Source: Nonomuraea coxensis DSM 45129
GTDB taxonomy: Bacteria > Actinomycetota > Actinomycetes > Streptosporangiales > Streptosporangiaceae
NCBI RefSeq assembly: GCF_019397265.1
Contig: NZ_CP068985.1
Location: forward strand, 7,599,001-7,663,000
Direction: 5' to 3'
Length of the DNA: 64,000 nt
Shown here: positions 49,136-58,703 of the stretch, piece by piece
Layout of the letters: every line of letters starts with the position of its first letter
How positions within the stretch are numbered: position 1 is the stretch's first letter
Notes under the pieces: model-generated
Database searches by the model: none
What the model saw: the letters and a program-made list of their open reading frames with translations, nothing else
Told to the model about the DNA's origin: nothing
Translations under genes and position numbers: made by a program

Positions 49136-50293
49136 TCAATCCTCCACGTTCGTGTAACGGCCGCCGTCGGCCGCGCTGCGCTCGACCGCCTCCAGCACCC
49201 GCTGCACCCGCAGCCCGTCGGCGAAGGAGGGCGACGGGTCGGCGCCGGTGGCGACGGCCTCCAGGAAGTCCTTGATCTCGTGGGTGAAGGTGTGCTCGTA
49301 GCCGAGGCCGTGGCCGGGCGGCCACCAGGCGCCGGCGTACGGGTGGTCGGGCTCGGTGACCAGGATGCGCTCGAACCCGCCGCCGCCCTCGGAGACCCAC
49401 AGCTCGTTCATCGACTCGAAGTCGAAGGCGAGGCTGCCGAGCCCGCCGTTGATCTCCAGGCGCATGGCGTTCTTGCGCCCGGTGGCGAACCTGGTGGCCT
49501 CGAAGGAGGCGAGCGCCCCGCCCGACAGCCGGCCGATGAACAGCGCGGCGTCGTCGACCGTGACCTCGCCCGTGGACTCGGCCCGCGACGCGCCGAGCCC
49601 GGCCGACTCGCCCGCGAGCGGCCGGCGCTTGACGAAGGTCTCGGTCAGCCCCGAGACGCCGACGACCTGCTGGCCGGTGACGTACTCGGCGGCGTCCACG
49701 ATGTGCGAGCCGATGTCGCCGAGCGCGCCCGCGCCCGCCTTGTCCTTCTGCAGCCGCCACACCAGCGGGAACTCGGGATCGACGATCCAGTCCTGGAGGT
49801 ATTGGGCGCGCACGTGCCGGATCTCGCCGAGCCGGCCCTCCTCGACGTACCGGCGGGCCAGCGCGATCGCGGGAACCCGCCGGTAGTTGAAGGCCACCAT
49901 GCTCTTGACCGAGGACGGCGCGGCGGCGGCGGCCCGCACCATCGCCTCCGCCTCGGCGACGGTGTTGGCCAGCGGCTTCTCGCAGAGCACGTGCTTGCCG
50001 GCGGCGAGCGCGGCCACGGCGATCTCGGCGTGCGAGTCACCGGGCGTGCAGATGTCCACGATCTGCACGTCGTCCCGCTCGATGAGCGCGCGCCAGTCGG
50101 TCTCGGCGGCGGCCCAGCCGAGCTGCGCGGCCGCCGCCTCGGTGCGCTCCTTCGACCGGCCGCAGATCGCCGCCATGCGCGGCGCCAGCGGCAGGTCGAA
50201 GAAGGCCCCTACGCTCCGCCAGGCTTGGGAGTGGACGCGGCCCATGAACGCGTAGCCGATCATGCCCACGCCGATGGTGGTCTTGTCTGACAT
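49136..50293 (-). CDS. Gfo/Idh/MocA-family oxidoreductase
   Basis: Protein of 385 aa. Its N-terminal Rossmann domain starts VGMIGYAFMGRVHSQAWR, the conserved Lys lies in HVLCEKPLANTVAEAE, and a C-terminal alpha/beta domain carries the DIGSHIVDAAEYV His used in catalysis. It would oxidise a sugar or inositol-type substrate with NAD(P). It is 2 nt upstream of the isomerase and 11 nt downstream of the binding-protein gene. The substrate is not decidable from sequence alone. Confidence 0.86.
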   Translation of the reverse strand: MSDKTTIGVGMIGYAFMGRVHSQAWRSVGAFFDLPLAPRMAAICGRSKERTEAAAAQLGWAAAETDWRALIERDDVQIVDICTPGDSHAEIAVAALAAGKHVLCEKPLANTVAEAEAMVRAAAAAPSSVKSMVAFNYRRVPAIALARRYVEEGRLGEIRHVRAQYLQDWIVDPEFPLVWRLQKDKAGAGALGDIGSHIVDAAEYVTGQQVVGVSGLTETFVKRRPLAGESAGLGASRAESTGEVTVDDAALFIGRLSGGALASFEATRFATGRKNAMRLEINGGLGSLAFDFESMNELWVSEGGGGFERILVTEPDHPYAGAWWPPGHGLGYEHTFTHEIKDFLEAVATGADPSPSFADGLRVQRVLEAVERSAADGGRYTNVED

Positions 50294-50304
50294 GCAACCC
50301 CCGA

Positions 50305-51360
50305 TCAGGATTCGAAGCCGAGTTCCAGGTATTTCTCGACGTTGTCCTTGGTGATGGTCTCGGAAGCGAGCGTGATGGACTGCGGAACCGAGTTCTCCAC
50401 GAGATCACTCATCCCCTTCCCCTGCGCGACCAAGCGAGCCAGCCTGATCGCCGAGGAGGCCATGGTAGGGCTGTAGGTGACGGTGGCCTTGAGCACCGAG
50501 GTGCCCGACTGGATCTCCTTCATCGCGTTCAGCGAGCCGGCGCCGCCGACCATGACGAACTCGTCGCGGCCCGCCTCCTTGATCGCGGCGAGCACGCCCA
50601 CGCCCTGGTCGTCGTCGTGGTTCCACATGGCGTCGATCTTCTTGTGCGCCTGCAGCAGCGACGTCGCCACCTGGTTGCCGGTCTCGACCGTGAACTTGGC
50701 GTCCTGCTTGGCCGTCACGCTGAACCCGTACGTCTTCAGCGCGTCGGCGAAGCCCTTGCTGCGGTCCTGGGTGAGCGGCAGCGTGGCGATGCCCTGGATC
50801 TCGACGATCACCGGGTTCGACACGCCCTTGTCCTTGAGCTGCTTGCCGATGAAGTGGCCGGCCGCCACGCCCATGCCGTAGTTGTCGCCGCCGATCCACG
50901 TACGGTAGGCCAGCTTGTCGGGGAAGACGCGGTCCAGGTTGATCACCGGGATGCCGGCCTCGGTCGCCTGCAGGGCGACCTGGTTGAGCTGCTGGCCGTC
51001 GTTCGGCAGGATGACCAGGGCGTTCACCTTCTGCGCGATCAGCGACTCGACCGCGGAGATCTGCTGGTTGATGTCGTTGGTCGGCTCGACCGGCTTGAAG
51101 TCGATGTCGCTGTACTGCTTGGCGGTGGCCTCGGCGTTCTTGGCGATCGCGGCGATCCAGCCGTGGTCGGCCGCGGGCGCGGAGAAGCCGATGGTGACCT
51201 TGGTGCCGGGCTGGTCGTTGCCGCTCGCGGCGGGGGCGGGGGCCGCCGCGGCGCTGCTGGGCGCCGCTGCGGGCTCGTTGCTGGTGCAGCCGGCGGCGAG
51301 CAGTGCGGCTCCGCCGAGCCCGCCGACGAGGAATCCCCTGCGCGCGACGTTCTCACTCAT
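50305..51360 (-). CDS. Sugar ABC transporter substrate-binding protein (Tat-type lipoprotein)
   Basis: Protein of 351 aa. A twin-arginine start (VARRGFLVGGLGG) runs into a lipobox AAGC, suggesting export folded by Tat and lipid anchoring. An Ala/Pro-rich linker precedes a type I periplasmic binding domain (IGFSAPAADHGWIAAIAKNA; LVILPNDGQQLNQVALQA; VINLDRV; MVGGAGSLNAMKEI). ATG 51360 overlaps the stop of the permease gene. Confidence 0.87.
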   Translation of the reverse strand: MSENVARRGFLVGGLGGAALLAAGCTSNEPAAAPSSAAAAPAPAASGNDQPGTKVTIGFSAPAADHGWIAAIAKNAEATAKQYSDIDFKPVEPTNDINQQISAVESLIAQKVNALVILPNDGQQLNQVALQATEAGIPVINLDRVFPDKLAYRTWIGGDNYGMGVAAGHFIGKQLKDKGVSNPVIVEIQGIATLPLTQDRSKGFADALKTYGFSVTAKQDAKFTVETGNQVATSLLQAHKKIDAMWNHDDDQGVGVLAAIKEAGRDEFVMVGGAGSLNAMKEIQSGTSVLKATVTYSPTMASSAIRLARLVAQGKGMSDLVENSVPQSITLASETITKDNVEKYLELGFES

Positions 51361-52358
51361 GGTGCTCTCTCCTTCAGGTTCCGTCGCTGGAGAAGGACGG
51401 CGACGACGATGATCAGGCCCTTCGCGATCAGCTGGTCGCTGGTGTCGAGGCCGTTGAGGATGAACAGGTTGGTGATGAGGGTGAAGATCAGCAGGCCCAG
51501 GATGGAACCGATGATCGTCCCCCGGCCTCCGGTGAGCAGCGTGCCGCCGATGATCACGGCGGCGATGGCGTCCAGCTCGTACAGATCGCCGTGCGTGGAC
51601 GAGCCCGTGGTGGTCCTGGCCATGATGAGGATGGCGGCGATCCCGCAGCACAGCCCGGACAGCGCGTAGAGCAGCATGGTGTGCCGGCGCACGTCGATGC
51701 CGGCCAGGCGGGCGGCCTCGGGGTTGCCGCCCACCGCGTACGTCCGCCGCCCGAACGTGGTGCGGTTGAGCACCACCCATCCGAGCGCCACGACCAGGGC
51801 GAAGATGTAGACCAGCAGCGGGACGCCGAGCACCCGCGTGGTCGACAGCTCGACGAGGGCGGCGTTGTCGGGCTGGACGAGCTGGGTCCTGCGGTCCGAC
51901 ATCCGCTGGGCCAGGCCGCGCGCGGCCACGAGCATGGCCAGCGTGGCGATGAACGGCACCAGCCGCCCGTAGGCGATCAGCCATCCGCTGACCAGCCCCG
52001 CCCCGGTGCCGACGAGGATCGCGCAGATGGCCATGACCCACGGCCCGTACGACTGCGTGGCCAGCGTCGTCGCCCACACCGAGGCCAGCGCCATGACCGC
52101 GCCCACCGACAGGTCGATGCCGCCGCCGATGATGACGAACGTCGCGCCGACCGTGATGACGCCGATCGTGGCGGCCAGCGACAGGATGCTGACCAGGTTG
52201 GAGGTGGTGGCGAAGTTCTCCGGCCTGGTCACCAGGCCGACCACCACCAGGATCGCCAGCGCCACCAGCAGGCCGAGGTGGCGCATCTCGCCCAGGCGGC
52301 GCGTGGGCGCGAGCGCCGCCACCCCCGCCGCGCGGTGGTCCGTCGTGGGCTCGCTCAT
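51357..52358 (-). CDS. Sugar ABC transporter permease (RbsC-like)
   Basis: Protein of 333 aa with about ten hydrophobic spans and BPD_transp_2 features (VGATFVIIGGGIDLSVGAVMA near the start of the core; AVIIGGTLLTGGRGTIIGSILG near the end). Channel of the ribose-type importer. One-base overlap with the ATPase stop and 4-nt overlap with the binding-protein start. Confidence 0.88.
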   Translation of the reverse strand: MSEPTTDHRAAGVAALAPTRRLGEMRHLGLLVALAILVVVGLVTRPENFATTSNLVSILSLAATIGVITVGATFVIIGGGIDLSVGAVMALASVWATTLATQSYGPWVMAICAILVGTGAGLVSGWLIAYGRLVPFIATLAMLVAARGLAQRMSDRRTQLVQPDNAALVELSTTRVLGVPLLVYIFALVVALGWVVLNRTTFGRRTYAVGGNPEAARLAGIDVRRHTMLLYALSGLCCGIAAILIMARTTTGSSTHGDLYELDAIAAVIIGGTLLTGGRGTIIGSILGLLIFTLITNLFILNGLDTSDQLIAKGLIIVVAVLLQRRNLKERAP

Positions 52359-53842
52359 CAGGCCGCCCTCCCATTCATGATCATGTCGAGGATCCGGTGC
52401 TCGTCGAGTTCCGCGGCGTCGCCCTCGTGGATGACCGACCCCTCGCGCAGCACCAGCACCCGGTCGGCGAGGCCCAGCACCTCGGGCACCTCGCTGGAGA
52501 CCAGCAGCACGCCGATGCCGCGTTCGGCCAGGTCGTGGATGACGGCGTAGAGCTCGGCCCGCGCGCCGACGTCCACCCCGCGGGTGGGCTCGTCGAGCAG
52601 CAGGAGCCTGCGCCCGCCGAGCAGCCAGCGGGCCAGCACGGCCTTCTGCTGGTTGCCGCCCGACAGGGTGCGGATCGGGCGTTCGGGGTCGGGCGGCCGG
52701 ATGTCCAGCAGGTCGGACAGGCGCTGGGCCTCGGCCCGTTCCCGCTTGCGGTCGAGCCAGCCGAACCTGGCGAAGCCGGGCAGGCTGCCGAGCGTGATGT
52801 TGGCGGTGACGCTCTGGTCGAGGAGCAGGGCCTGGGCCTTGCGCTCCTCGGGTGCGAGCCCCATGCCGTGGCGTACGGCGCCGACCACCCCGCGCCCGGC
52901 CGGTCGCCCGCCGAGCAGCACCCTGCCGGCGGCGGGGCGGGCTCCGTAGACGGCCTCCAGGATCTCCGAGCGTCCCGAGCCGACGAGCCCGGCCAGCCCC
53001 ACGATCTCCCCCGCCCGGACCGAGAACGACACGCCGGAGAAGACGCCCGGCGCGCTCAGGTTCTCCACCCGCAGCACCTCCTCGCCGAACGTGCGCCCGC
53101 CGCGCGGCGGGAAGACGTACTCGACGTTGCGGCCGGTCATGAGGGAGACGATCCGCGCGGTGGGCGTGTCGCGGGCGGGCAGGCCGACGGCGACCGTACG
53201 GCCGTCCTTCAGCACCGTCACCCGGTCGCCGATCTCGCGGATCTCCTCCAGGCGGTGGGAGATGTAGACGACGGCGACGCCCTGGGCGGTCAGCTCGCGG
53301 ATGATGCGGAAGAGGTTGGCGACCTCGTCGTGGGCGAGGGCGGCCGACGGCTCGTCCATGATGATGAGCCGGGCGTCGTGGGAGAGGGCCCGCGCCATCG
53401 ACACGACCTGCTTGGCCGCCGGGGACAGCCGGCCCACCTCGGCCGACGGGCGGATCTCGGGGTGGCCGAGGCGTTCCAGGACCGCGCGGGCGGCCTTGTG
53501 GTCCGCGGCGCGGTTGACGAAGCCGAGCCGGGCGTGCTCGTGGCCGAGGAAGATGTTCTCGGCCACGCTGAGCCCGTCGACCAGGTCGAGCTCCTGGTAG
53601 ATGGTGGCGATGCCGAGCTTGATGGCGTCGATGGGACTGGCGGGGCGCACCTGTTCGCCGTTGAGGACGATGGTGCCCTCGTCCGGCTGGTGCGCGCCGG
53701 CCAGGACCTTGATCAGGGTGGACTTCCCGGCGCCGTTCTGGCCGAGCAGGCAGTGCACCTCGCCCGCCCGTACGTCGAGGTCGACGCCGTCCAGCGCGCG
53801 CACGCCGGGGAACTGTTTGACGATGCCCTTGATGACCAGCAT
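52358..53842 (-). CDS. Sugar ABC transporter ATP-binding protein (RbsA/MglA-like)
   Basis: Protein of 494 aa with two ABC domains. N-terminal: Walker A GQNGAGKST, signature LSPAAKQVVSMARAL, Walker B LIIMDEPSA. C-terminal: degenerate Walker A GLVGSGRSE, normal signature LSGGNQQKAVLARWL and Walker B LLLDEPTRGVD. This half-degenerate pattern is standard for the family. It lies 28 nt downstream of the ROK regulator gene. Confidence 0.9.
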   Translation of the reverse strand: MLVIKGIVKQFPGVRALDGVDLDVRAGEVHCLLGQNGAGKSTLIKVLAGAHQPDEGTIVLNGEQVRPASPIDAIKLGIATIYQELDLVDGLSVAENIFLGHEHARLGFVNRAADHKAARAVLERLGHPEIRPSAEVGRLSPAAKQVVSMARALSHDARLIIMDEPSAALAHDEVANLFRIIRELTAQGVAVVYISHRLEEIREIGDRVTVLKDGRTVAVGLPARDTPTARIVSLMTGRNVEYVFPPRGGRTFGEEVLRVENLSAPGVFSGVSFSVRAGEIVGLAGLVGSGRSEILEAVYGARPAAGRVLLGGRPAGRGVVGAVRHGMGLAPEERKAQALLLDQSVTANITLGSLPGFARFGWLDRKRERAEAQRLSDLLDIRPPDPERPIRTLSGGNQQKAVLARWLLGGRRLLLLDEPTRGVDVGARAELYAVIHDLAERGIGVLLVSSEVPEVLGLADRVLVLREGSVIHEGDAAELDEHRILDMIMNGRAA

Positions 53843-53870
53843 CGATGGTCCTTGTCTGTCGGCCCGGTGG

Positions 53871-55028
53871 TCAGGCGCTGACGATGCGGTTGATGTTCTC
53901 GGGTGAGAGGTAGTGCTCGATGGCGAGCAGGCCCGCCCCGAGCGCGGCCGCGTTGATCCCCGTACGGCTCGGCGTGATGGACAGGTGGTGCGTGGCCAGC
54001 GGCAGGGAGCGGCGGTAGACCGTCTCCCTGATGCCGGCCAGCAAGTGCTCGTGCACCCGCGACAGCGCGCCGCCGATGACGATGACCTCGGGGTTGAAGA
54101 AGTTGACCAGGCCGGCCAGCACCTCGCCGATGTGCCGGCCCGCCTCCCTGACCAGGCGCAGCGCCTGCGTGTCGCCGGCCTGCACGAGCGCCACCACGTC
54201 GGCGCCGCGCTCGGCCGGCAGGCCCAGCTCGGCGAGCCTGCGGGCGATGGCGGCGCCGCCGGCGACGGCCTCCAGGCAGGCGCTGTTGCCGCAGCGGCAG
54301 CCGGCGTCCTCGTGCCCGCTCACCCGGATGTGGCCGATGTCGCCCGCCGACCCCTGGGCGCCCCGGTGCAGCTTGCCGTCGGCCACGATGCCGCAGCCGA
54401 TGCCGGTGCCGACCTTGACGAACAGCAGGTGCCTGGTGTCCGGGAAGGAGTGGCGGTGCTCGCCGAGCGCCATCACGTTGACGTCGTTGTCGACGAGGAC
54501 GCTGACGCCGCCGAAGTACTCGGGGACGGGGTAGTCGTTCCAGCCCGGCATGATCGGCGGGTTGTTCGGCCGCCCGGTGGCGAACTCGACCGGCCCCGGC
54601 ACGCCGATCCCGACCGCGCGCAGCATGTCCCTGGCCCGCCCCGCCTCGCCGAGCAGCCGGTCGAGCCGCTGGTCGACGTGGGCGAGCACCTTCTCGGGGC
54701 CTTCGCCGATGAGCAGCGGGTCCTCGCACTCGGCGAGCACCCGCCCGGAGATGTCCATGAGCGCGACCCGGCAGTGCGTGGCCCCGAGGTCGACGCCGGC
54801 GAAGGCGTGGTCCTCGGCGTGCAGGCGAAGCTGGCGCGGCGGCCGGCCCCCCGTGGACTCGCCGCTCTCGCTCTCCTCGACGAGGCCGCGCTCGATCAGA
54901 GCGTCCACACGCTGGGAGATCGTGGACCGGGCGAGGCCGGTGAGCCTCGCGAGGTCGGAACGGGTCGTCGCCGAGCCAGCGCTGATGAGCGTCAGCACGT
55001 CGCCGGCGGAGCCCGGCTGGGGGGTCAT
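53871..55028 (-). CDS. ROK-family transcriptional regulator
   Basis: Protein of 385 aa. It has an N-terminal winged helix (TTRSDLARLTGLARSTISQR) and a ROK sugar-kinase-like domain with VGIGVPGPV, the zinc site CRCGNSACLEAVAG and ATP-site GTGIGCGIV. ROK regulators bind sugars and control nearby uptake genes. ATG 55028 (MTPQPGSAGD) is chosen; ATG 55052 would add eight residues. It is the first gene of the six-gene operon, so transport and catabolism are likely co-transcribed with their own regulator. Confidence 0.87.
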   Translation of the reverse strand: MTPQPGSAGDVLTLISAGSATTRSDLARLTGLARSTISQRVDALIERGLVEESESGESTGGRPPRQLRLHAEDHAFAGVDLGATHCRVALMDISGRVLAECEDPLLIGEGPEKVLAHVDQRLDRLLGEAGRARDMLRAVGIGVPGPVEFATGRPNNPPIMPGWNDYPVPEYFGGVSVLVDNDVNVMALGEHRHSFPDTRHLLFVKVGTGIGCGIVADGKLHRGAQGSAGDIGHIRVSGHEDAGCRCGNSACLEAVAGGAAIARRLAELGLPAERGADVVALVQAGDTQALRLVREAGRHIGEVLAGLVNFFNPEVIVIGGALSRVHEHLLAGIRETVYRRSLPLATHHLSITPSRTGINAAALGAGLLAIEHYLSPENINRIVSA

Positions 55029-55054
55029 GCCGCCGACAATAAGGTCACCCATCT

Positions 55055-55075
55055 GGCAAATCAAGAGGGCAAATC
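55055..55075. promoter_or_regulatory. Direct repeat upstream of the ROK operon
   Basis: GGCAAATC occurs at 55055-55062 and again at 55068-55075, 13 nt apart, just before the ROK start. It may be the ROK operator; no inverted repeat is evident here. Speculative. Confidence 0.35.
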
Positions 55076-55254
55076 GACCGAACCCCGCTGACTTCTGTCG
55101 ATGACCGAACAAAGTGGGTGTTGTTGCCGTACGCGCAGAAGCCGGACACACCGGGGTCGGGGCTACAGGTTCAAGCCTTGCCGGGAACATCGTCCAAGCG
55201 CCATCGACCAGCGAAAACGTCGGGCGTCGAGGGTTTTCACGTCTCCGGCGATGC

Positions 55255-55458
55255 ATGGCTGCGACTGATCGCCTGCGGTCGGCTATGCCAGATACGTGCG
55301 TACGGCGGATACCGTGCGACACTCTGTGCAGCCGCTACTGCGGCAAGGTGGGTGGCATCGCCATCACGTACGGGCTGCTTGACACGTCCAGAATGTCCGA
55401 ACCCAAGAAAGTGCTCAGAAACGGCCTCTGTCGCGGACAAACGCGCAGGTCATCAAGA
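55255..55458 (+). promoter_or_regulatory. CRISPR leader of the main array
   Basis: About 200 bp upstream of the first intact repeat. It aligns with the leader at 33575-33763 and shares its last 60-70 bp with the reverse complement of 58704-58800 (AATGTCCGA, GAAAGTGCTC, GCAGGTCA, AGAGTGCTCC at the repeat junction). It has no gene. The remaining gap 55076-55254 shows nothing else. Confidence 0.8.
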
Positions 55459-57381
55459 GTGCTCCCCGCGCACGCGGGGATGGTCCCGAGGCGGCTGACA
55501 GCTTCGCGGGCGTGGACTGGTGCTCCCCGCGCACGCGGGGATGGTCCCGACGGTTTACCAGGAACAACAGCACAGAGCAAGTGCTCCCCGCGCACGCGGG
55601 GATGGTCCCCGGCCCGGCCCCTTGCCCGGCTCGGTCCACTCCGTGCTCCCCGCGCACGCGGGGATGGTCCCAGTATAGAGCCCAGAGCCGCTCTAGAGCA
55701 GTCGTGCTCCCCGCGCACGCGGGGATGGTCCCCGGCACTCGGCATGGATGGCGCTCCAGAAGGCGTGCTCCCCGCGCACGCGGGGATGGTCCCCGCCGCC
55801 ATACGAGTACGGCGATGCGCGAGCTGTGCTCCCCGCGCACGCGGGGATGGTCCCATGCGCCGGGCCGGCGGCAGGTCGTGGGTGCCGTGCTCCCCGCGCA
55901 CGCGGGGATGGTCCCTCGACCAGCTGATCGAGGCCCACATCCTCAACGTGCTCCCCGCGCACGCGGGGATGGTCCCAGCGACGGGACCGTGGTCGGCTGC
56001 CGGGTGCTGCGCTCCCCGCGCACGCGGGGATGGTCCCCGTCAGCTCCGACAGACGCAACCGCAGCTCGTGTGCTCCCCGCGCACGCGGGGATGGTCCCAA
56101 GCTGACCTCTTTGGTGTAGGCGTAGAAGCCGTGCTCCCCGCGCACGCGGGGATGGTCCCCCGGTCAACTGCGCCGGGGTCATGGGCAAGGGGTGCTCCCC
56201 GCGCACGCGGGGATGGTCCCTGGTCGGCCGCCTGGCCGCCGGTGAAGTCGATGTGCTCCCCGCGCACGCGGGGATGGTCCCATGTCCGGCCTGCGTGACA
56301 GATGGAAGACCTCGTGCTCCCCGCGCACGCGGGGATGGTCCCCGGGCGTACTCCTCGGTGTACATCAGGAACGTGTGCTCCCCGCGCACGCGGGGATGGT
56401 CCCGATCATGATGTCCTCATCGCCCCATGACGCAGGTGCTCCCCGCGCACGCGGGGATGGTCCCGCAGGGAGAGTGCGTTTAGGGAATGGCGGCCCTGTG
56501 CTCCCCGCGCACGCGGGGATGGTCCCGGTGCTAGCGGAAGCAGTAGCCATGATGAATTGTGCTCCCCGCGCACGCGGGGATGGTCCTCGGATGTGCTCAA
56601 GGTGGCGGCCCTATGCCAGGTGCTCCCCGCGCACGCGGGGATGGTCCCTTAGTGGTGGCCACCATCGAGTCGGTCTCGCCGTGCTCCCCGCGCACGCGGG
56701 GATGGTCCGTGCCTTCGACGGCGAACCGTTGGCTGGTCGAGTGCTCCCCGCGCACGCGGGGATGGTCCCTCGGCCCCTCTAGCGTGGTGCTCACACCGCG
56801 CAGTGCTCCCCGCGCACGCGGGGATGGTCCCCGTATTGAGACCAGGCGGACCCCAGTCCGCCGGTGCTCCCCGCGCACGCGGGGATGGTCCCATCCAGGC
56901 GGGCTCCTCCCAGATCGAACGCCAGTGCTCCCCGCGCACGCGGGGATGGTCCCAGGCAGTCGAAGTCCTCCCAGTCCCACAGCGGGTGCTCCCCGCGCAC
57001 GCCGGGATGGTCCCTGGGCGCGCTGGTCCGACGGCGGCGCCGTGACGTGCTCCCCGCGCACGCGGGGATGGTCCCCACGCGCCGCCGATGTCACCTGACC
57101 GCCACGCGTGCTCCCCGCGCACGCGGGGATGGTCCCGAGCGTGGCCACCGCGAGTTCGAGGTGACGGCGTGCTCCCCGCGCACGCGGGGATGGTCCCGTC
57201 CTCGGCTCGGCAAGAGGATGGGGAGGACCGTGCTCCCCGCGCACGCCGGGATGGTCCCTGCCGGCCCGCCTTCCGGACCGACTTCGACTTGATGCTCCCC
57301 GCGCACGCAGGGATGGTCCCCGTGCGGCGGCGCGGACGCGAGCCGCAGCCTTGTGCTCCCCTTGCACGCGGGGATGACCTC
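55459..57381 (+). CRISPR. Type I-E CRISPR array, 32 repeats and 31 spacers
   Basis: The 29-nt repeat (GTGCTCCCCGCG followed by CACGCGGGGATGGTCCC) recurs every 61 nt. Spacers are mostly 32 nt, with one of 31 and several of 33. Repeat starts run from 55459 to 57353. Variants: GC for GT at 56009; last base T or G at 56559 and 56681; CACGCCGGG at 56986 and 57230; ATG start plus CACGCAGGG at 57292; a strongly changed last repeat at 57353 (CCCTTGCAC, GATGACCTC). Decay at the right end and the leader at the left fix the orientation as plus. The peptides LPAHAGMVP/PRARGDGP in this region are repeat translations, not genes. Confidence 0.98.
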
Positions 57382-57493
57382 ACCAGTGCGTCGTCAATGA
57401 TGACGCGCTAGACGATTCCGCAGGTTCGAGGTTCCGAGGGCCTTACCTACTCGTTCACCGCAGATCTTCCCTCCGTTCTGAACGGCGCCAGCG

Positions 57494-57817
57494 TCACCGG
57501 GCCTCACCAGTAAGGAGCATCTGCCAGAGGCGTTCCGCCTTGCCCCGCGTCCAAGGACCGGCGTACACGACCCTGCAAGGAGTCGTCTGGTGCGTCCGGC
57601 GGACCATGTATGCACCGCCGCCACTGATGAGCTCGTAGACGACCACACAGCACGAGCACGTATGGCCGAGAACTCGCTGACGACCCTGCTGATTCTTGAG
57701 CCGCTCGGCCGGCGCCCACGAGATCAGGACAGACGGGGCCACCACACGGCGGGAAGGATGTGAGGACACTTGCGGACAGGGCCAGTCATCGTCGTCACGG
57801 TCTGGCAGCTTGGCCAT
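57494..57817 (-). CDS. Hypothetical protein
   Basis: Protein of 107 aa, not recognised. Acidic N-terminus (PDRDDDDWPCP), a CSCCVVVYELISGGG stretch with three Cys, and a helical end (KAERLWQMLL). It lies between the two converging CRISPR arrays and is divergent from the GntR gene. The stretch 57382-57493 before it holds nothing recognisable. Confidence 0.5.
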   Translation of the reverse strand: MAKLPDRDDDDWPCPQVSSHPSRRVVAPSVLISWAPAERLKNQQGRQRVLGHTCSCCVVVYELISGGGAYMVRRTHQTTPCRVVYAGPWTRGKAERLWQMLLTGEAR

Positions 57818-57925
57818 TAAGACAGCCTCCTACCTTGCGATGTGGCAGCGTTTAGGCACGTAGCTTCTTATGAGCATATGCCTACAAGGGCACATGAGGT
57901 AGTGGCGTTGTAATGATGATCTGCT

Positions 57926-58360
57926 GTGATCGACTTCGGTTCCGATCGACCAGTGCACCGGCAGCTCGCCGACATCATTCGCGCGGACATCGCATCAGGC
58001 CGGCTGAAGCCTGGTCAGGCGCTCCCCTCCGAAACGCGACTGATGCAGCAGTACGAGCTTGGCCGGGTGGCCGTACGACAGGCGCTCGGGGTGCTGCGGA
58101 GCGAAGGACTGATTGTCACCGTGAAGCGTGAGGGCTCGCACGTCCGGCCCCAGCTACCCGTCGAGCGGGTCGTCATCGAGGGCGAGGCAGAGGTCAGCGC
58201 CCGCATGCCGTCCCCGGAGGAGCGAAAGGAACTGAACATCCCCGAGGGCGTTCCGGTTTTCGTAATCAAGCAACCGCGTAAGCGCGAGCGCGTCCTGGCA
58301 GCCGACCGCACAACTCTCGTCTGGGACAACTCTCAGCAAGCAAGAAACCCTGAGCGCTGA
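57926..58360 (+). CDS. Short GntR-family regulator (YtrA/HutC-like start)
   Basis: Protein of 144 aa. The winged helix (RPVHRQLADIIRADIASGRLKPG-like; LPSETRLMQQYELGRVAVRQ; LRSEGLIVTVKREGSHV) is complete. The C-terminal part is only about 70 residues (RMPSPEERKELNIPEGVPVFVI), far shorter than a full UTRA domain. Short GntR proteins of this type are common in actinomycetes. It ends 10 nt before the first repeat of the minus-strand array, so its transcript runs into that array antisense. Confidence 0.75.
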   Translation: MIDFGSDRPVHRQLADIIRADIASGRLKPGQALPSETRLMQQYELGRVAVRQALGVLRSEGLIVTVKREGSHVRPQLPVERVVIEGEAEVSARMPSPEERKELNIPEGVPVFVIKQPRKRERVLAADRTTLVWDNSQQARNPER

Positions 58361-58369
58361 GATGGACGA

Positions 58370-58703
58370 GGGAACATCCCCGCGTGCGCCAGGAGCACAG
58401 GTTGGCGGCATACACCGGGTCCAAGCTCGGGGGACCATCCCCACGTGCGCGGGGGGCACTTCGTCGAAAGCCCGTTGCCGGGGCATGAGGAGGGACCATC
58501 CCCGCGTGCGCAGGGAGCACACGAACGTGTTCGGCTCCGCCTGGTAGGAGTCGGGACCATCCCCGCGTGCGCGGGGAGCACAGGACGGCCTCCAGCTTGG
58601 CCGAGGTGACCTGGGGACCATCCCCGCGTGCGCGGGGAGCACACCGCCGGCATTTCTATGCGGGGCCTGATCGGGGGACCATCCCCGCGTGCGCGGGGAG
58701 CAC
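58370..58703 (-). CRISPR. Type I-E CRISPR array, 6 repeats and 5 spacers, minus strand
   Basis: Same 29-nt repeat as the main array, reverse complemented (plus strand GGGACCATCCCCGCG, then TGCGCGGGGAGCAC). Repeat starts on plus coordinates: 58370, 58431, 58492, 58553, 58614, 58675; all five spacers are 32 nt. Repeats at 58370, 58431 and 58492 carry changes while the right-hand ones are intact, so the leader end is at the right, next to cas2. It is co-oriented with the cas operon. Confidence 0.97.

Noticed and set aside
55114..57411. Several open frames encoding repeated LPAHAGMVP, PRARGDGP and TIPACAGST-like peptides on both strands.
   Set aside because: They are translations of the 29-nt CRISPR repeat, whose period of 61 nt cycles through all frames; none has a ribosome-binding site or a family match.
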